From Sphingomonas sp. (GTDB taxonomy: Bacteria; Pseudomonadota; Alphaproteobacteria; Sphingomonadales; Sphingomonadaceae): a stretch of 53,297 bases of DNA. The notes beneath the pieces were generated by a model. It had not been told where the DNA came from. It was given only the letters and a program-made list of their open reading frames with translations, and made no database searches. The first letter of the stretch is position 1, and each line of letters begins with the position of its first letter. The DNA is taken from positions 1-53,297 of the forward strand of contig NZ_JACCSU010000005.1 of NCBI RefSeq assembly GCF_013812825.1. The letters run 5' to 3'. A program made the translations under genes and the position numbers. Shown in pieces: positions 1 through 10,208 of this stretch.

Positions 1-383
1 CGTCGGACGTGCGCGGCCCCGGGACCGGCGCCGGCGGCACTGGCACCGGCACTGGCACCGGGTCGGGCGCAGGGGCGGGCGGCGGCGGAGGCGGCGGAGA
101 GGCGACCCGGCCGACCATCATTCGCGGAATTGAGGGGCGAGACTATCCGCCACAGATCCGGCGCCGATGGCCGCGCGGCGGCGCCATCTTCCTGCGGCTG
201 AGAATCGAGCCGAACGGGCGCCCAAGCCAGTGCGACGTGATGCGCTCTTACGGCGATCCCGTGGCCGACCAGTGGACGTGCAGCCTGATCATGGACCGCG
301 GCGTCTTTCGGCCTGCGACCAATGCGCGCGGGCAGCCGGTCGCCGCCTGGTACGGCTACGTCCAGCGAGAAAGGGACCGCTGA
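1..383 (+). CDS. TonB C-terminal-domain protein (5' end missing)
   Basis: The reading frame is open from the first bases of the window, so the gene starts upstream; only about 125 C-terminal residues are visible. A low-complexity Gly/Thr linker (residues about 5-30 of the visible part) is followed by a TonB-type C-terminal domain. That domain shows the usual YPP/R-R start, a central 'R-I-E-P-N-G-R-P-S-Q-C' strand, and a conserved Cys pair (CDV and TCSL). TonB C-terminal domains contact outer-membrane receptors in the periplasm. Several TonB-dependent receptors lie further along, but nothing ties this protein to a particular one. The family is clear from the sequence; the energising role is inferred, because the transmembrane and ExbB/D-contact part is outside the window. 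Confidence 0.72.
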   Translation, partial: SDVRGPGTGAGGTGTGTGTGSGAGAGGGGGGGEATRPTIIRGIEGRDYPPQIRRRWPRGGAIFLRLRIEPNGRPSQCDVMRSYGDPVADQWTCSLIMDRGVFRPATNARGQPVAAWYGYVQRERDR

Positions 384-441
384 GGAAGGGCGCTCGCCAT
401 TTGTCGGCGCTGTGCGTAGAGCCGCGCTTCAGGAGGGCCGA

Positions 442-1143
442 ATGATTGAAGCGGAATGGTGGGAATATGACAGCGTCGAGGAAATGGCCGACGCGGTCGC
501 CGGCGACGTCGGCTTCATCGTCGAAAGCGCATTGGACGCCCGCGACTCGGCGCTGATCGCGCTTCCGGGCGGCACGACGCCCAGGCCGATCTATCCGAAG
601 ATCGCCGAGCGCCAGCTGTCGTGGAAGCGGGTGACGATCATCCCGACCGACGACCGGCTGGCGCCGCTCGACAGCGACTTGAGCAACATCCGAGCGATCG
701 CTCAGACGTTCCTGCCCACTGGCGCCCGGGTGTTCCCGATCGCGACCACCATCGAGGACCATAAGCTCGCCGGCAACGCGGCCGATGCGCGGCTCCAGGA
801 TCTGTCGTGGCCGCCCGACCTGGTCTGGCTCGGGATCGGCGCCGACGGCCACACCGCCTCGATCTTCGAAGGCCCCGACATGCAGGACGCGCTCGATGCG
901 CCCAAGGCGCGCCGAGCGGTCGGGGTGATGCCCGATCCGATGCCGCAGGACGCCCCGGTGCCGAGGGTCACCCTGACCCGCGCGGCGATCCTCTCGGCGC
1001 GGACGCTGCTGATCACTATCACCGGATCGGAAAAGCGCTCGCTTCTGGAGCAGGCGATCGCCGATGGGCACAGCTCGAAGCTGCCGATCGGACGCGTGCT
1101 CGCCGAGGCGGAGCAGCCGATCGATATCCATTGGTGCGCCTAG
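442..1143 (+). CDS. pgl: 6-phosphogluconolactonase
   Basis: A 233-residue protein of the DevB/Pgl type, which hydrolyses 6-phosphogluconolactone to 6-phosphogluconate in the pentose phosphate and Entner-Doudoroff pathways (cytosol). Visible family marks are 'LPGGTTPRP' near residue 35, 'TDDRLAPLDSDLSN' near residue 65 and 'GIGADGHTASIF' near residue 130. The last is the glucosamine-6-phosphate isomerase-like active-site loop. I chose the ATG at 442 because AGGAGGG lies 4-10 bases upstream; an in-frame extension to 322 has no such support. Length is normal for the family. The usual partners zwf and edd are not in this window. Confidence 0.93.
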   Translation: MIEAEWWEYDSVEEMADAVAGDVGFIVESALDARDSALIALPGGTTPRPIYPKIAERQLSWKRVTIIPTDDRLAPLDSDLSNIRAIAQTFLPTGARVFPIATTIEDHKLAGNAADARLQDLSWPPDLVWLGIGADGHTASIFEGPDMQDALDAPKARRAVGVMPDPMPQDAPVPRVTLTRAAILSARTLLITITGSEKRSLLEQAIADGHSSKLPIGRVLAEAEQPIDIHWCA

Positions 1144-1198
1144 ACCGAGTAGCGGCGCCTCAACCCTTTTCTAACCCTTGCCTGCCACAAGGCGGGCA

Positions 1199-1438
1199 AT
1201 GGCTGAAATTTTCTCCACGCTTGGGGCGCTGCTGCTCAAGATCGGGATCGTTGCGCTCGTCGCCAACGAGGTCCGCGGCTTTATCCTCGCCGCGCCCGTG
1301 CTCTACGGCATGTATCTGTCGGGTGGGACGGTCATGGCGCTGTGGATCGGCTTCTGCTCGCTGGCCGGCATCTTTCTCTCGGTTGCCGCGCCGCTGTTCG
1401 TCGCCAAGAAGCTCAAGCTGCTGCCCAGCCGCGCCTGA
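1199..1438 (+). CDS. small hydrophobic membrane protein, unknown function
   Basis: A 79-residue protein starting MAEIFSTLGALLLKIG. Two hydrophobic stretches (residues about 5-40 and 45-68) fill most of it, and a basic end (AKKLKLLPSR) follows, so an inner-membrane protein with two helices is likely. An in-frame start at 1178 exists but would place a basic segment before the first helix. It lies 55 bases after pgl on the same strand and ends 14 bases before the convergent transporter gene. I recognise no family. Confidence 0.6.
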   Translation: MAEIFSTLGALLLKIGIVALVANEVRGFILAAPVLYGMYLSGGTVMALWIGFCSLAGIFLSVAAPLFVAKKLKLLPSRA

Positions 1439-1452
1439 GGCCGCGCCCGGCT

Positions 1453-3090
1453 TCAAACCTCTTCCAGGGGCTTGCCGCGCGTTTCCTCGAGGAACAGCGC
1501 AGCCACCACCACCGACAGGCCGGTAAAGAAGATCGGGTACCACAGGCTCGCGTAGATATCGCCGGTGATCGCCACCAGCGCGAAGCTGGTCACCGGCAGG
1601 AAGCCGCCGACCCAGCCGGTCCCGACATGGTAGGGCAGCGACATCGCCGTGTAGCGCACACGCGTCGGGAACATTTCGACCAAGGCGGCGGCCTGCGGCC
1701 CGTAGAGCGCCGTCGCGGCGACGACGAACAGCAGCAGCACGGTGATCAGCAGTGGGTAGTTGATGCCCCGCGGCTCGGCCTTGGCCGGGTAGCCGGCTGC
1801 CGACAGCAGGCCAGCCAGTCGCTCGGAGGTCGTCGCCTTCAACGCCTTCAGCGCGTCGCCGGACAGACCCGCTCCCGTCGCGACGGGGATGCTGCGGTCG
1901 CCGGCGATGATGCTGGTCGAGCCCCCGTCCATGCGCGCCGTCGCATAGGAGATGCCGCGAGCCACCAGCAGGCTCTTGGCGATGTCGCAGGCGCTGTCGA
2001 AGCGTCGCGTGCCGGCGGGATCGAACTGCACCGAGCAGGTCTGCGGGTTCGTGGCGACCACCACCGGCGTGGTTAGCTGCGCCTGGACCAGTGCCGGGTT
2101 GGTGGCCCGGGCGATCAGGTGGAACCCCGGATAGTAGAGCACCAGAGCGAGCAGCATTCCGGCGAGCAGCACCGGCTTTCGCCCGACGCGGTCGCTGAGC
2201 CAGCCGAAGAAGACGTAGAGCGGCGCGCTGACGACGGTCATGATGATCAGCAGCATGTTGACCGTCGGCTCGTCGAGGCCAAGCGAGCGACCGAGGAACA
2301 CCTGCATGTAGAAGAAGGTCGCGTACCAAACCGCACCCTGCGCGCACATGATGCCGAAGAAGGCGATCAGCACGCGCTTGAGATTCTCGCGCTGGCCGAA
2401 CGCTTCGCGAAGCGGCGTCCGGCACACCTCGCCATCCTCCTTGAGCTTGGCAAAGGCCGGGCTTTCGGAAAGCTTGACGCGCATCCAGACCGAAATCCCG
2501 AGCAGGATCAGCGATACCAGGAACGGGACACGCCAGCCCCAGCTCAGGAACGCCTCCTCGCCGATCGCGGTGCGGGTCGCGAGGATCACCAGCAGCGCGG
2601 CGAGCAAGCCGAACGAGGCCGAGGACTGGATCCAGCCGGTGGCCGCGCCGCGCTGGCGATTGGACGAATGCTCGGCGACATAGATGGCCGCCCCGCCATA
2701 TTCCCCGCCCAGCGCAACCCCCTGCAATATCCGCAGGAAGATGAGCAGCACCGGCGAGAGGATGCCGGCGCTCTCGTAGGTCGGCAAAAGGCCGATCGCG
2801 AAGGTCGCTCCGCCCATGATCGAAACCGTGGCGAGGAATGCGCCCTTGCGGCCCAGCCGGTCGCCGATCACCCCGAAGATGAGCGCGCCCAGCGGCCGGA
2901 AGGCGAAACCGGCGGCGAACAGGCCCAATGCGGCGATCAGCGCGGCGGTCGGATCGAGGCCGGCAAAGAACACCTTGGAGATGGTCTGGGCGAGTGCGCC
3001 GAAAATGAAGAAGTCGTACCATTCGAACGCGGTTCCGGCCGACGAGGCGACCACCACCCGCTTCATCGACCACGGCCTGTGCTCAGCCAC
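1453..3090 (-). CDS. MFS transporter, metabolite:H+ symporter (MHS) type
   Basis: A 545-residue major facilitator protein. The start 'VVASSAGTAFEWYDFFIFG' and the loop 'DRLGRKGAF' after helix 2 are typical of the MHS group (ProP, KgtP, ShiA relatives), which take up organic acids or betaines with protons. A second 'SDRVGRKPVL' motif appears in the C-terminal half. Residues about 315-425 form an unusually long loop between helices with two Cys (QTCS, DSACD), which may form a disulfide outside the membrane. The substrate cannot be read from sequence. The neighbouring acetyl-CoA synthetase gene (73 bases upstream on the same strand) makes a carboxylate plausible. Confidence 0.9.
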   Translation of the reverse strand: MAEHRPWSMKRVVVASSAGTAFEWYDFFIFGALAQTISKVFFAGLDPTAALIAALGLFAAGFAFRPLGALIFGVIGDRLGRKGAFLATVSIMGGATFAIGLLPTYESAGILSPVLLIFLRILQGVALGGEYGGAAIYVAEHSSNRQRGAATGWIQSSASFGLLAALLVILATRTAIGEEAFLSWGWRVPFLVSLILLGISVWMRVKLSESPAFAKLKEDGEVCRTPLREAFGQRENLKRVLIAFFGIMCAQGAVWYATFFYMQVFLGRSLGLDEPTVNMLLIIMTVVSAPLYVFFGWLSDRVGRKPVLLAGMLLALVLYYPGFHLIARATNPALVQAQLTTPVVVATNPQTCSVQFDPAGTRRFDSACDIAKSLLVARGISYATARMDGGSTSIIAGDRSIPVATGAGLSGDALKALKATTSERLAGLLSAAGYPAKAEPRGINYPLLITVLLLFVVAATALYGPQAAALVEMFPTRVRYTAMSLPYHVGTGWVGGFLPVTSFALVAITGDIYASLWYPIFFTGLSVVVAALFLEETRGKPLEEV

Positions 3091-3163
3091 TCGACGCTCC
3101 CCCAGATCGCACCGTTAGCGCTCGCTTAGGGTTAGCGGCTGCATTCGTGCGCGCAAGCGGCGG

Positions 3164-5095
3164 CTAGGCGAGCTCGCGATTGCCGGCCAGCAGCGCCTCG
3201 ACCACGCCCGGGTCGGCGAGCGTCGAGGTGTCGCCGAAGCCGCTGGTCTCGCCCTCGGCGATCTTCCTCAGGATGCGCCGCATGATCTTGCCCGACCGAG
3301 TCTTGGGAAGCGCCGGGGCGAACTGGATTCGCTCGGGCGCCGCCAGAGCGCCGATCTCGCGCCGGACCTGCTGGCCCAATTCCCGCCTCAGCTCGTCGTC
3401 GCCGGCCTGGCCGGCGTTCAACGTCACGTAGGCGTGGATGCCCTGGCCTTTGATCTCGTGCGGGAAGGCGACCACCGCGGCTTCGGCCACCAGCGGGTGA
3501 GCGACCAGCGCGCTTTCGACCTCGGCGGTGCCGATGCGGTGGCCGGAAACGTTGATCACGTCGTCGACCCGGCCCGTGATCCAGTAATAGCCGTCCTCGT
3601 CGCGGCGGCAGCCGTCGCCGGTGAAGTAGCGCCCGGGGTAGGTGGTGAAATAGGTTGCGAAAAAGCGGTCGTGGTCGCCCCAAACGGTTCGCATCTGCCC
3701 CGGCCAGCTGGCGGCGATGCACAGATTGCCGCTCGCGGCTCCAGCCAGCTCCCGGCCTTCCGCGTCGACCAGCAGCGGCTTGATTCCCGGCAGCGGCTTG
3801 GTCGCCGATCCCGGTTTCATTGGAGTCGCTCCCGGGAACGGCGCGATCAGGATTCCGCCGGTCTCGGTCTGCCACCAGGTGTCGGTGACCGGGCAGCGGC
3901 CGTCGCCGACCACCCGCCAATACCATTCCCACGCTTCCGGGTTGATCGGCTCGCCGACGGTGCCGAGCAGCCGCAGCGATTGGCGCGAGTGGCGCTTCAC
4001 GGGCTCGTCGCCCTCGCGCATCAGCGCCCGGATCGCGGTCGGCGCGGTGTAGAAGATGGTCACCCCGAGCCGGTCGACGGTTTCCCACAAGCGGCCGAAG
4101 TCGGGATAATTGGGCACTCCGTCGAACATCACGCTGGTCGCGCCGTTGATCAGCGGCCCGTAGACGACATAGCTGTGGCCAGTGATCCAGCCGACGTCGG
4201 CCGTGCACCAGTATATGTCGTCGTCGCCGGCACCGAAGATCCAGTCGAAGGTGGTCGCCGCCCACACGCCATAGCCGCCGGTGGTGTGGACCACCCCCTT
4301 TGGCTGGCCGGTCGATCCCGACGTGTAGAGGATGAACAACGGGTCCTCGGCGTTCATCGCCGCGGGTTCGCACTCGATCGGGAGCTTGTCGCGCACGTCG
4401 GAATAAGAGACGTCGCGACCCTCCTTCATCGGCACATCGGCGCCGGTGCGGGTGACGACGATCACCGTCTCGACGTCGCGCCTGGCGAGCGCGGTGTCGA
4501 CATTGGCCTTGAGCGGAATCCTCTTTCCGGCGCGCACGCCCTCGTCGGCGGTGATCACCGCGCAGGCGTCGCAGTCGGCGATTCGGCCGGCGAGGCTGTC
4601 GGGCGAAAAGCCGCCGAACACGACCGAGTGAATCGCCCCGATCCGGGCGCAGGCGAGCATCGCCGCCGCCGCCTCGGGGATCATCGGCATGTAGATCATC
4701 ACCCGGTCGCCGCGCCTGATCCCGCGGTCCTTGAGCAGATTCGCCATCCGGCAGGTCTCGGCGTGCAGCTCGCGGTAGGTGAGTGTCCGCCCGGTGCCTG
4801 GCTCGTCGGGCTCGAAGATCAGCGCAATCCGGTCGCCGCGCTCGGCGAGGTGGCGGTCGAGGCAATTGACCGACAGGTTGAGCTTGCCGTCGCCATACCA
4901 GCGAATGCCGAAATCGGCCTCGTCGAACGACCAGCGGCCGGCTTCAGTTGGGAAGCGGGACCAGTCGAGCCGCCGCGCCTGGTCGAGCCAGAAGGCGTCC
5001 GTTTCATGATCCGCCCGCCGGTGCATCTCCGCGAGTTCATCGGGCCCGATCTTCGCTTTGAAACCGTCCGGGACTGGGTGCACGGCTTCGGCCAT
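3164..5095 (-). CDS. acs: acetyl-CoA synthetase (AMP-forming)
   Basis: A 643-residue adenylate-forming enzyme that activates acetate to acetyl-CoA through acetyl-AMP in the cytosol. The P-loop-like '[12 protein letters not shown]' near residue 255, '[10 protein letters not shown]' near residue 405, and the C-terminal '[11 protein letters not shown]' holding the acetylation-regulated lysine are all intact. The ATG at 5095 is supported by AGGAG about 8 bases upstream; the frame is open further upstream, but that part overlaps the previous gene antisense to its codon pattern. It is the last gene of a minus-strand run (E1, MaoC, CitE-like, acs) with gaps of 10, -4 and 13 bases. That suggests a shared transcript for acyl-CoA and acetate metabolism. 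A propionyl-CoA synthetase is less likely given length and motifs. Confidence 0.94.
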   Translation of the reverse strand: MAEAVHPVPDGFKAKIGPDELAEMHRRADHETDAFWLDQARRLDWSRFPTEAGRWSFDEADFGIRWYGDGKLNLSVNCLDRHLAERGDRIALIFEPDEPGTGRTLTYRELHAETCRMANLLKDRGIRRGDRVMIYMPMIPEAAAAMLACARIGAIHSVVFGGFSPDSLAGRIADCDACAVITADEGVRAGKRIPLKANVDTALARRDVETVIVVTRTGADVPMKEGRDVSYSDVRDKLPIECEPAAMNAEDPLFILYTSGSTGQPKGVVHTTGGYGVWAATTFDWIFGAGDDDIYWCTADVGWITGHSYVVYGPLINGATSVMFDGVPNYPDFGRLWETVDRLGVTIFYTAPTAIRALMREGDEPVKRHSRQSLRLLGTVGEPINPEAWEWYWRVVGDGRCPVTDTWWQTETGGILIAPFPGATPMKPGSATKPLPGIKPLLVDAEGRELAGAASGNLCIAASWPGQMRTVWGDHDRFFATYFTTYPGRYFTGDGCRRDEDGYYWITGRVDDVINVSGHRIGTAEVESALVAHPLVAEAAVVAFPHEIKGQGIHAYVTLNAGQAGDDELRRELGQQVRREIGALAAPERIQFAPALPKTRSGKIMRRILRKIAEGETSGFGDTSTLADPGVVEALLAGNRELA

Positions 5096-5108
5096 TGCAA
5101 AAGGACTC

Positions 5109-5942
5109 CTAACCCGCTCGTGCGAGAACGCGCTGCGCCTGCAGGAGATGCGGGCGATCGACCATCTTGCCGCCGACCGACAGCACTCCCGAGTCGGGCT
5201 CCGCCTCGAACGCTGCGACAATCGCCCGGGCGTGAGCGATCTCGGCTTTGGATGGGGAGAAAGCGGCGTTGATGATCGCCACCTGGTCGGGGTGGATGGC
5301 AAGCTTGCCGTTGAACCCCTCGCTCCGCGCCGCTTCGGCCTCCGCTCGCAGGCCCTGCTCGTCCCTGAAGTCGGCGAACACCCCGTCGACCGCCTGCACG
5401 CCGGCGGCAGCCGCGGCGACCAGGCACAGGGAGCGCGCAAGCTTGTAGGTGAAGCTGAGCTCGCCGGCGGCATCATATTTGGACGACGCACCGAGCGCCG
5501 CCGACAAGTCTTCGGCGCCCCAGCTCATGGCGGCCAGCGGCGATTTCGGGTCGCGGTAGGACAGCATCCCGAACAGGCTCGCCGGAGTCTCGGTGACGAT
5601 TGCATGGACCGGCAAATTCCCGGTGCGATGCGCAAGCTGGGCGACATCGGCTCCGCTTTCGGCCTTGGGCAGGACGATCCCTTCGAAATCGGCCGAAGCG
5701 AACAAGCCCAGGTCTGCCTTCAGATATTCGCTGCCGAGCGGGTTGATGCGCACCCACCAATGCGGTCCGCCGGAACGCGCGGGCAGCGACTTCAAAATCT
5801 CGCGCGCCGCTGCTTTTCGGGCCGGAGCGACGCTGTCCTCGAGGTCGAAGATCACCGCGTCGGCCTCGCTCGCCAGCGCGCGCGCGATCTTCTTCTCGCT
5901 GTCGGCGGGAACGAACAGCCAGCTGCGCGGGTGGGCCTTCAT
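5109..5942 (-). CDS. CitE/HpcH-type CoA-ester lyase
   Basis: A 277-residue TIM-barrel protein of the citrate lyase beta/malyl-CoA lyase family. The N-terminus '[13 protein letters not shown]', '[12 protein letters not shown]', 'VRINPLGS', 'IVLPKAES' and 'KLAIHPDQV' are the successive family motifs; the Asp/Glu pair in DLED and the Glu in PKAES normally bind Mg2+. The family cleaves or forms C-C bonds in CoA esters such as malyl-CoA or citramalyl-CoA. ATG at 5942 overlaps the stop of the MaoC gene by four bases (ATGA), showing translational coupling; an in-frame upstream ATG would extend it by 14 unconserved residues. With MaoC and acs alongside, a (methyl)malyl-CoA-type step is plausible, but the substrate is inference. 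Confidence 0.86.
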   Translation of the reverse strand: MKAHPRSWLFVPADSEKKIARALASEADAVIFDLEDSVAPARKAAAREILKSLPARSGGPHWWVRINPLGSEYLKADLGLFASADFEGIVLPKAESGADVAQLAHRTGNLPVHAIVTETPASLFGMLSYRDPKSPLAAMSWGAEDLSAALGASSKYDAAGELSFTYKLARSLCLVAAAAAGVQAVDGVFADFRDEQGLRAEAEAARSEGFNGKLAIHPDQVAIINAAFSPSKAEIAHARAIVAAFEAEPDSGVLSVGGKMVDRPHLLQAQRVLARAG

Positions 5943-6391
5943 TGCGGTTTCGTCAGCAGCATCGCGGTGCGAGTGCACTCGCACACCAGCTCACCGCGCT
6001 GGTTGAAGCTGCGGTGCGCCCAGGTGACGATGCCGGCGTTCGGCCGCGACCTGCTGGGCCGTACCTCCAGGCACTCCGTCTCGCTCCGAAGTGTATCGCC
6101 GGCGAACACCGGGTTGGGGAAGACGAGCTTGTCGTAGCCCAGATTGGCGACCAGCGTTCCAAGCGTCGTGTCTGTGACGCTGACTCCGACCATCAGCCCG
6201 AACGTGTAGATCGAATTGACCAGCGGCTTGCCGAATTCCGACTGGGCGGCGACTTCGTGGTCGAGGTGCATCGGCTGCGGATTGTGGGTCAGCGCCGAGA
6301 TCAGCACATTGTCGGTTTCAGTGACGGTCCGCGTGACCGAATGGGCAATCCGGTCGCCGACCTGCCATTCGTCGAAATAGCGTCCTGGCAT
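5939..6391 (-). CDS. MaoC-like (R)-enoyl-CoA hydratase domain protein
   Basis: A 150-residue single hot-dog-fold protein. The segment '[25 protein letters not shown]' contains the Asp/His hydratase pattern of the MaoC family, and the C-terminal part '[13 protein letters not shown]' is also characteristic. Such proteins hydrate enoyl-CoA thioesters. Mesaconyl-CoA hydratase-like members act next to CitE-like lyases, which matches the coupled downstream gene. It starts 10 bases after the E1 gene stop, so both are probably on one mRNA. The precise acyl-CoA substrate is not readable. Confidence 0.87.
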   Translation of the reverse strand: MPGRYFDEWQVGDRIAHSVTRTVTETDNVLISALTHNPQPMHLDHEVAAQSEFGKPLVNSIYTFGLMVGVSVTDTTLGTLVANLGYDKLVFPNPVFAGDTLRSETECLEVRPSRSRPNAGIVTWAHRSFNQRGELVCECTRTAMLLTKPQ

Positions 6392-6401
6392 GGCGGGCTC
6401 C

Positions 6402-8729
6402 CTAGGCTTTTGCCGCTTCGCGCGCCAGCAGCAGTTCGGCGACCCCCTCGGTGATCGCTTCCTGGTCGAGCCGGTAGGCGGCGTAGAGGTCGGGCAGGCT
6501 GCCGGTCTGGCCGAAGCGCTCGACTCCCAGCGGGGCGACGCGCTGGCCGAGGACTCCGCCGAGCCACGACAGGGCGGCCGGGGCGGCGTCGGCGATGGTC
6601 ACCAGCCCGGCTCCCGGGGCGAGCGCGGATAGGAGTGTCTCGACATTGCTCGGCTCGCGCTTGCCGCCCCAGCGCTCGGCCTGCGCGCGAGTCCAGCCGC
6701 GGTGAAGCAGGTCGGGCGAGGTGACCGCCAGCAGTCCAAGGCCGGGGAGGTCGGAGCGAAGCTCGTCCCAGGCGGCGAGCGCCTCGGGCATCACCGCGCC
6801 CATCGCGACGATCGCCGCTTCGGCGCCGGGCTCGGGGGGCCGCAGCCAGTAGCCGCCGTTCAGGGCGCCGTCGCGCCAGCCCTCATCAGGTCGCTCGAGC
6901 TGGGCAATCGAGCGCGTCGACAGCCGGAAATAGCTGCTCTCCCCTTCGGGGTCGTCGATCAGCCGGAACGCGTGCTCGAGCATCGCCGCGAGCTCGTCGG
7001 CGTAGGCCGGCTCGTAGTGGCGCAGCCCCGGCTGGCCGAGCGCGATCAGCGGCGGGTTGATCGACTGGTGCGCGCCGCCTTCGGGACCCAGCGTGATTCC
7101 GCTCGGGGTCGCAACGAGGATGAAGCGCGCATCCTGGTAGCAGGCGTAATTGAGGGCATCGAGGCCGCGGGCGATGAACGGATCGTAGAGCGTGCCGATC
7201 GGGAACAGCCGCTGGCCGAACAGATCGCCGGACAGGCCCGCCGCGGCGAGCATCAGGAACAGATTGTTTTCGGCGATCCCGAGCTCGATATGCTGGCCGC
7301 TGCTTGTCGCCGACCATTTTTGCGCAGAGGCAATCTTTGCCTTGGCGAAGACATCCGGGAGTTCGCGCCTTCGGAACAGGCCGCGCTGGTTGACCCAAGC
7401 GCCGAGATTGGTCGAGACGGTTACGTCGGGCGAAGTGGTGACGATGCGGTCGGCCAGTGGCCCGCCTGCGCGGCTGAGGTCGTTCAAGATTCGGCCGAAC
7501 GCCGCCTGGATTGATTGCTCGTCGCCGGTGGGCGCCGGAATCGCGGGCACCCGCACCGAGCCGAACGACCGCGGCCGCTTGTCGAGCGCCACCCGGCACT
7601 TTTCGAGAACCGCCTCGACCGCCGGCCGCGCGTTCGCGCCGACTCCTTCGAGCGGCTCCCACTCGCGCCCCTCGGCGACTCCCATTGCCTCGCGCAGCGC
7701 GGCCATCTGGGTTGGGTTCATCAGCCCGGCGTGGTTGTCCTTGTGGCCGGCGAACGGCAGCCCATAGCCCTTGATCGTCCAGGCGATGAACAGCGTCGGC
7801 ACTTCGTCCCGCGCCGCCTCGAACGCCTCGACCAGGCTCTCCATGCAGTGTCCGCCGAGATCGGTGAACAAGGCAGCGACAGCGTTGTCGTCATGGGCCT
7901 TGAGGAACGCGGCCGCACTCTTGCCGAGATCGGCCTCGATCCGCGACCGCCACGCCGCGCCGCCCTGGTAGTGGAGCGCCGACAGCTCGGCGTTCGACAG
8001 CCCGTCGAGCCACTCGGCCAGGCTCGGGTGCTTCTCCAGCGCCGCGGCGAGCGTCTTGCCGTAGCGCAGCTCGACCACCCGCCACCCGCAGCTTTTGAAG
8101 ATCTCGTCGAAGCGCTCGAACATCCGGTCGGCGCTGGTCGCGTCGAGGCTCTGGCGGTTGTAGTCGACGATCCACCAGCAGTTGCGGATATCGTGCTTGT
8201 AGGCTTCGATCAGGGCTTCGTAGACATTGCCCTCGTCGAGCTCGGCGTCGCCGAGCAGGGCGACGAAGCGGCCGCGGTCGGCCTCGTCCAGCCAGCCGTG
8301 GGCGGTGAGGTAATCCTGCACCAGGCTCGCAAAGGCAGTGATCGCAACTCCGAGCCCGACCGAGCCGGTCGAGAAATCGACCGGGATCCGGTCCTTGGTT
8401 CGGCTCGGGTAGCTTTGCATCCCGCCGAAGCCGCGGAAGTTCTCGAGCTGCCCGCGCGATTGGCTGCCGAGCAGATAATGGATCGCGTGCAGCACCGGCC
8501 CCGCATGCGGCTTGACCGCCACCCGGTCGTTGGGCCCGAGCGCGTGGAAATAGAGCGCGGCCATGATCGCGGTCATCGACGTGCAGCTCGCCTGGTGCCC
8601 GCCGACCTTGAGCCCGTCGGGCGAGGGCCGGATGTGGTTGGCGTGGTGAATGGTCCAGGCGGACAGCCAGCGCAGCCGCTCCTCGAGGATCCGGAGCGCG
8701 TCGAGATCGGTGGTTGCCGGCTTGAGCAT
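6402..8729 (-). CDS. single-chain 2-oxo acid dehydrogenase E1 (AceE/MdeB-like, transketolase fold)
   Basis: A 775-residue thiamine-diphosphate enzyme with the AceE layout. The N-terminal half has '[23 protein letters not shown]', the TPP-binding '[14 protein letters not shown]' and a following 'DYNRQ'. The Pyr half has '[14 protein letters not shown]', with the catalytic Glu, and '[13 protein letters not shown]'. It is about 110 residues shorter than E. coli AceE and resembles the MdeB (2-oxobutyrate dehydrogenase E1) branch. ATG at 8729 was chosen because sequence conservation begins there. No dedicated E2 lies beside it; the E2 at 10.8 kb belongs to a different, alpha/beta-type E1. It heads the run into maoC, citE-like and acs. 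Oxidative decarboxylation of pyruvate or 2-oxobutyrate is inferred. Confidence 0.82.
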   Translation of the reverse strand: MLKPATTDLDALRILEERLRWLSAWTIHHANHIRPSPDGLKVGGHQASCTSMTAIMAALYFHALGPNDRVAVKPHAGPVLHAIHYLLGSQSRGQLENFRGFGGMQSYPSRTKDRIPVDFSTGSVGLGVAITAFASLVQDYLTAHGWLDEADRGRFVALLGDAELDEGNVYEALIEAYKHDIRNCWWIVDYNRQSLDATSADRMFERFDEIFKSCGWRVVELRYGKTLAAALEKHPSLAEWLDGLSNAELSALHYQGGAAWRSRIEADLGKSAAAFLKAHDDNAVAALFTDLGGHCMESLVEAFEAARDEVPTLFIAWTIKGYGLPFAGHKDNHAGLMNPTQMAALREAMGVAEGREWEPLEGVGANARPAVEAVLEKCRVALDKRPRSFGSVRVPAIPAPTGDEQSIQAAFGRILNDLSRAGGPLADRIVTTSPDVTVSTNLGAWVNQRGLFRRRELPDVFAKAKIASAQKWSATSSGQHIELGIAENNLFLMLAAAGLSGDLFGQRLFPIGTLYDPFIARGLDALNYACYQDARFILVATPSGITLGPEGGAHQSINPPLIALGQPGLRHYEPAYADELAAMLEHAFRLIDDPEGESSYFRLSTRSIAQLERPDEGWRDGALNGGYWLRPPEPGAEAAIVAMGAVMPEALAAWDELRSDLPGLGLLAVTSPDLLHRGWTRAQAERWGGKREPSNVETLLSALAPGAGLVTIADAAPAALSWLGGVLGQRVAPLGVERFGQTGSLPDLYAAYRLDQEAITEGVAELLLAREAAKA

Positions 8730-8773
8730 CGCCGCGACGCCTAGACGAGGCGGCCCGGCCCGCTCAAGCGGAG

Positions 8774-9748
8774 TCAGTCGTCCGAGGCGCCCGAGTAGGT
8801 GTCGATCGCATCGAAGATGTCGGAAATGGCGGCGGGCTCGTCTTGGCCGAGCTCGGGCTTCCACACGTCGAACAGCAGGATGATGCGCGTCTCGCCGCTC
8901 GGATTCTTCGCCTCATGCTCGAGGCTGTCGTCGAAAATCAGAAGCTCGCCTTCGCGCCATTCGCGCTTCTCGTTGCCGACTCGCAGCCAGCCTCCAGGCG
9001 GGACGATCAGCGGCAAATGGCAGATCAGCCGGCTATTGAGCATGCCATGGTGCGACGGGATGTGCGCGCCCGGCAGAAGGCGCGAAAACAGCACGGCCGG
9101 CGTACGATGGCCGATTCGGCTGATCGGGACCTTCTCCAACGCCGCCATGGTCTGCGGACAGCGGCGGGCGTTCTCCTCGACGACCTTGCCCTCCTTCCAC
9201 AGATACAGCGCCGTCCAGCTTTCGTCGCCGTGAAGACCGTGAAAGTCGCGGTGCGGCCGGTCCTCCTCGACCTCGATGTAGGGACGGAAGTCGGCGCCAT
9301 CGACGAGGAGCGCCTCCAACTCCGCCCGGATGATCGGGGTCTGAGCTTCCAGTTCTTGGGCCCAGTCGAACTCGTCGCGCTCCCAGAACTGCCGCTGGGC
9401 CAAATAGGGGTAGTAAAAGACGGATGGCTGCTGGGGGTAGATGCTCCGTTTGCCCTTCAGCATGTCCATCGCGTGGGTCAGTCGCTGCCTGCCAATCGGG
9501 TCGCTCACGCCTGCGCTTTCGACGGCGCGATCGAGCGCCTGCTCGAACTCGGATGCGCGCTGTTGGACGTAGGCCTGCGCCCGGCGCAGGTCGCTCATGG
9601 TCTGGGCGTCCACATATTGAACCGCGCGCGCCGCACCGAGCGCCGCATGGTAGAAGGACATCGCCGCTCGCGCGTCGCCCTCGCCAGCACGGGAATCGCC
9701 GCGCCCGAGCAGCTCTCGGATCTTCCCCGTCTCTGCTGCCGAGCTCAT
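8774..9748 (-). CDS. aspartyl/asparaginyl beta-hydroxylase domain protein
   Basis: A 324-residue protein with a helical N-terminal part (residues 1-115, TPR-like 'GDARAAMSFYHAALGAAR') and a C-terminal AspH domain. Iron-binding features are seen in 'PGAHIPSHHGMLNSRLICHLPL' (first His) and 'GELLIFDDSLEHEAKN' (second His). The Arg in 'GETRIILLFD' would bind 2-oxoglutarate. The family hydroxylates Asp/Asn side chains of proteins or modifies lipid A-type substrates; the target here is unknown. Its start codon overlaps the hxlR stop (ATGA), so the two are translationally coupled, and the E1 gene follows after 44 bases. Confidence 0.88.
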   Translation of the reverse strand: MSSAAETGKIRELLGRGDSRAGEGDARAAMSFYHAALGAARAVQYVDAQTMSDLRRAQAYVQQRASEFEQALDRAVESAGVSDPIGRQRLTHAMDMLKGKRSIYPQQPSVFYYPYLAQRQFWERDEFDWAQELEAQTPIIRAELEALLVDGADFRPYIEVEEDRPHRDFHGLHGDESWTALYLWKEGKVVEENARRCPQTMAALEKVPISRIGHRTPAVLFSRLLPGAHIPSHHGMLNSRLICHLPLIVPPGGWLRVGNEKREWREGELLIFDDSLEHEAKNPSGETRIILLFDVWKPELGQDEPAAISDIFDAIDTYSGASDD

Positions 9749-10119
9749 GCCGCTTCCGCCTTGTCCAGCTCGGCGTCAAAGCTCGCCTGCGCCCGGTGAA
9801 TCTGCTCGACATGATCGAGCGCCCATTCGGTCAGCGCCGTGACCGGCTTCAAAAGCGAATGACCGAGCGCGGTGAGCTCATAATCGACGCGCGGCGGGAT
9901 GGTCGGAGTGACGGTGCGTTTGACCAGGCCGTCGCGCTCGAGATTGCGCAAGGTGAGTGTCAACATGCGCTGCGACACGCTCGGGATTTCGCGCCGAAGC
10001 TCGTTGAAGCGTCTCGATCCATCGCCCAGAGTCGCGACGACGAGCACGGTCCATTTGTCGCCGATCCGTGAAAGCAGGGTGCTGATCGTCCGGCATACCG
10101 GATTGCTCGGGTCCTTCAT
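9745..10119 (-). CDS. HxlR-family winged-helix regulator
   Basis: A 124-residue regulator. 'CRTISTLLSRIGDKWTVLVVATL' with the single N-terminal Cys, then 'RFNELRREIPSVSQRMLTLTLRNLERDGLV' and the wing 'PPRVDYELTALG', are the full HxlR pattern. The Cys in this position senses quinones or electrophiles in several relatives (YodB, QorR). The start chosen is ATG at 10119; an in-frame extension to 10176 would overlap the promoter region. It is divergent from azoR, with a palindrome in between, which suggests redox control of azoR and of its own operon with the hydroxylase. Confidence 0.9.
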   Translation of the reverse strand: MKDPSNPVCRTISTLLSRIGDKWTVLVVATLGDGSRRFNELRREIPSVSQRMLTLTLRNLERDGLVKRTVTPTIPPRVDYELTALGHSLLKPVTALTEWALDHVEQIHRAQASFDAELDKAEAA

Positions 10120-10208
10120 TGTCGTCCTCCGGCCACATGAGTGTTCCCTCGCCACAATCTTGTTCGTCGGCCACAAAAGAGTGCGTTCTTGCGGCGGGGT
10201 TTGATGTG

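Noticed and set aside
2119-3129. A 336-codon plus-strand open frame
   Set aside because: It is the antisense shadow of the MHS transporter, has no domain and spans a clearly conserved gene.
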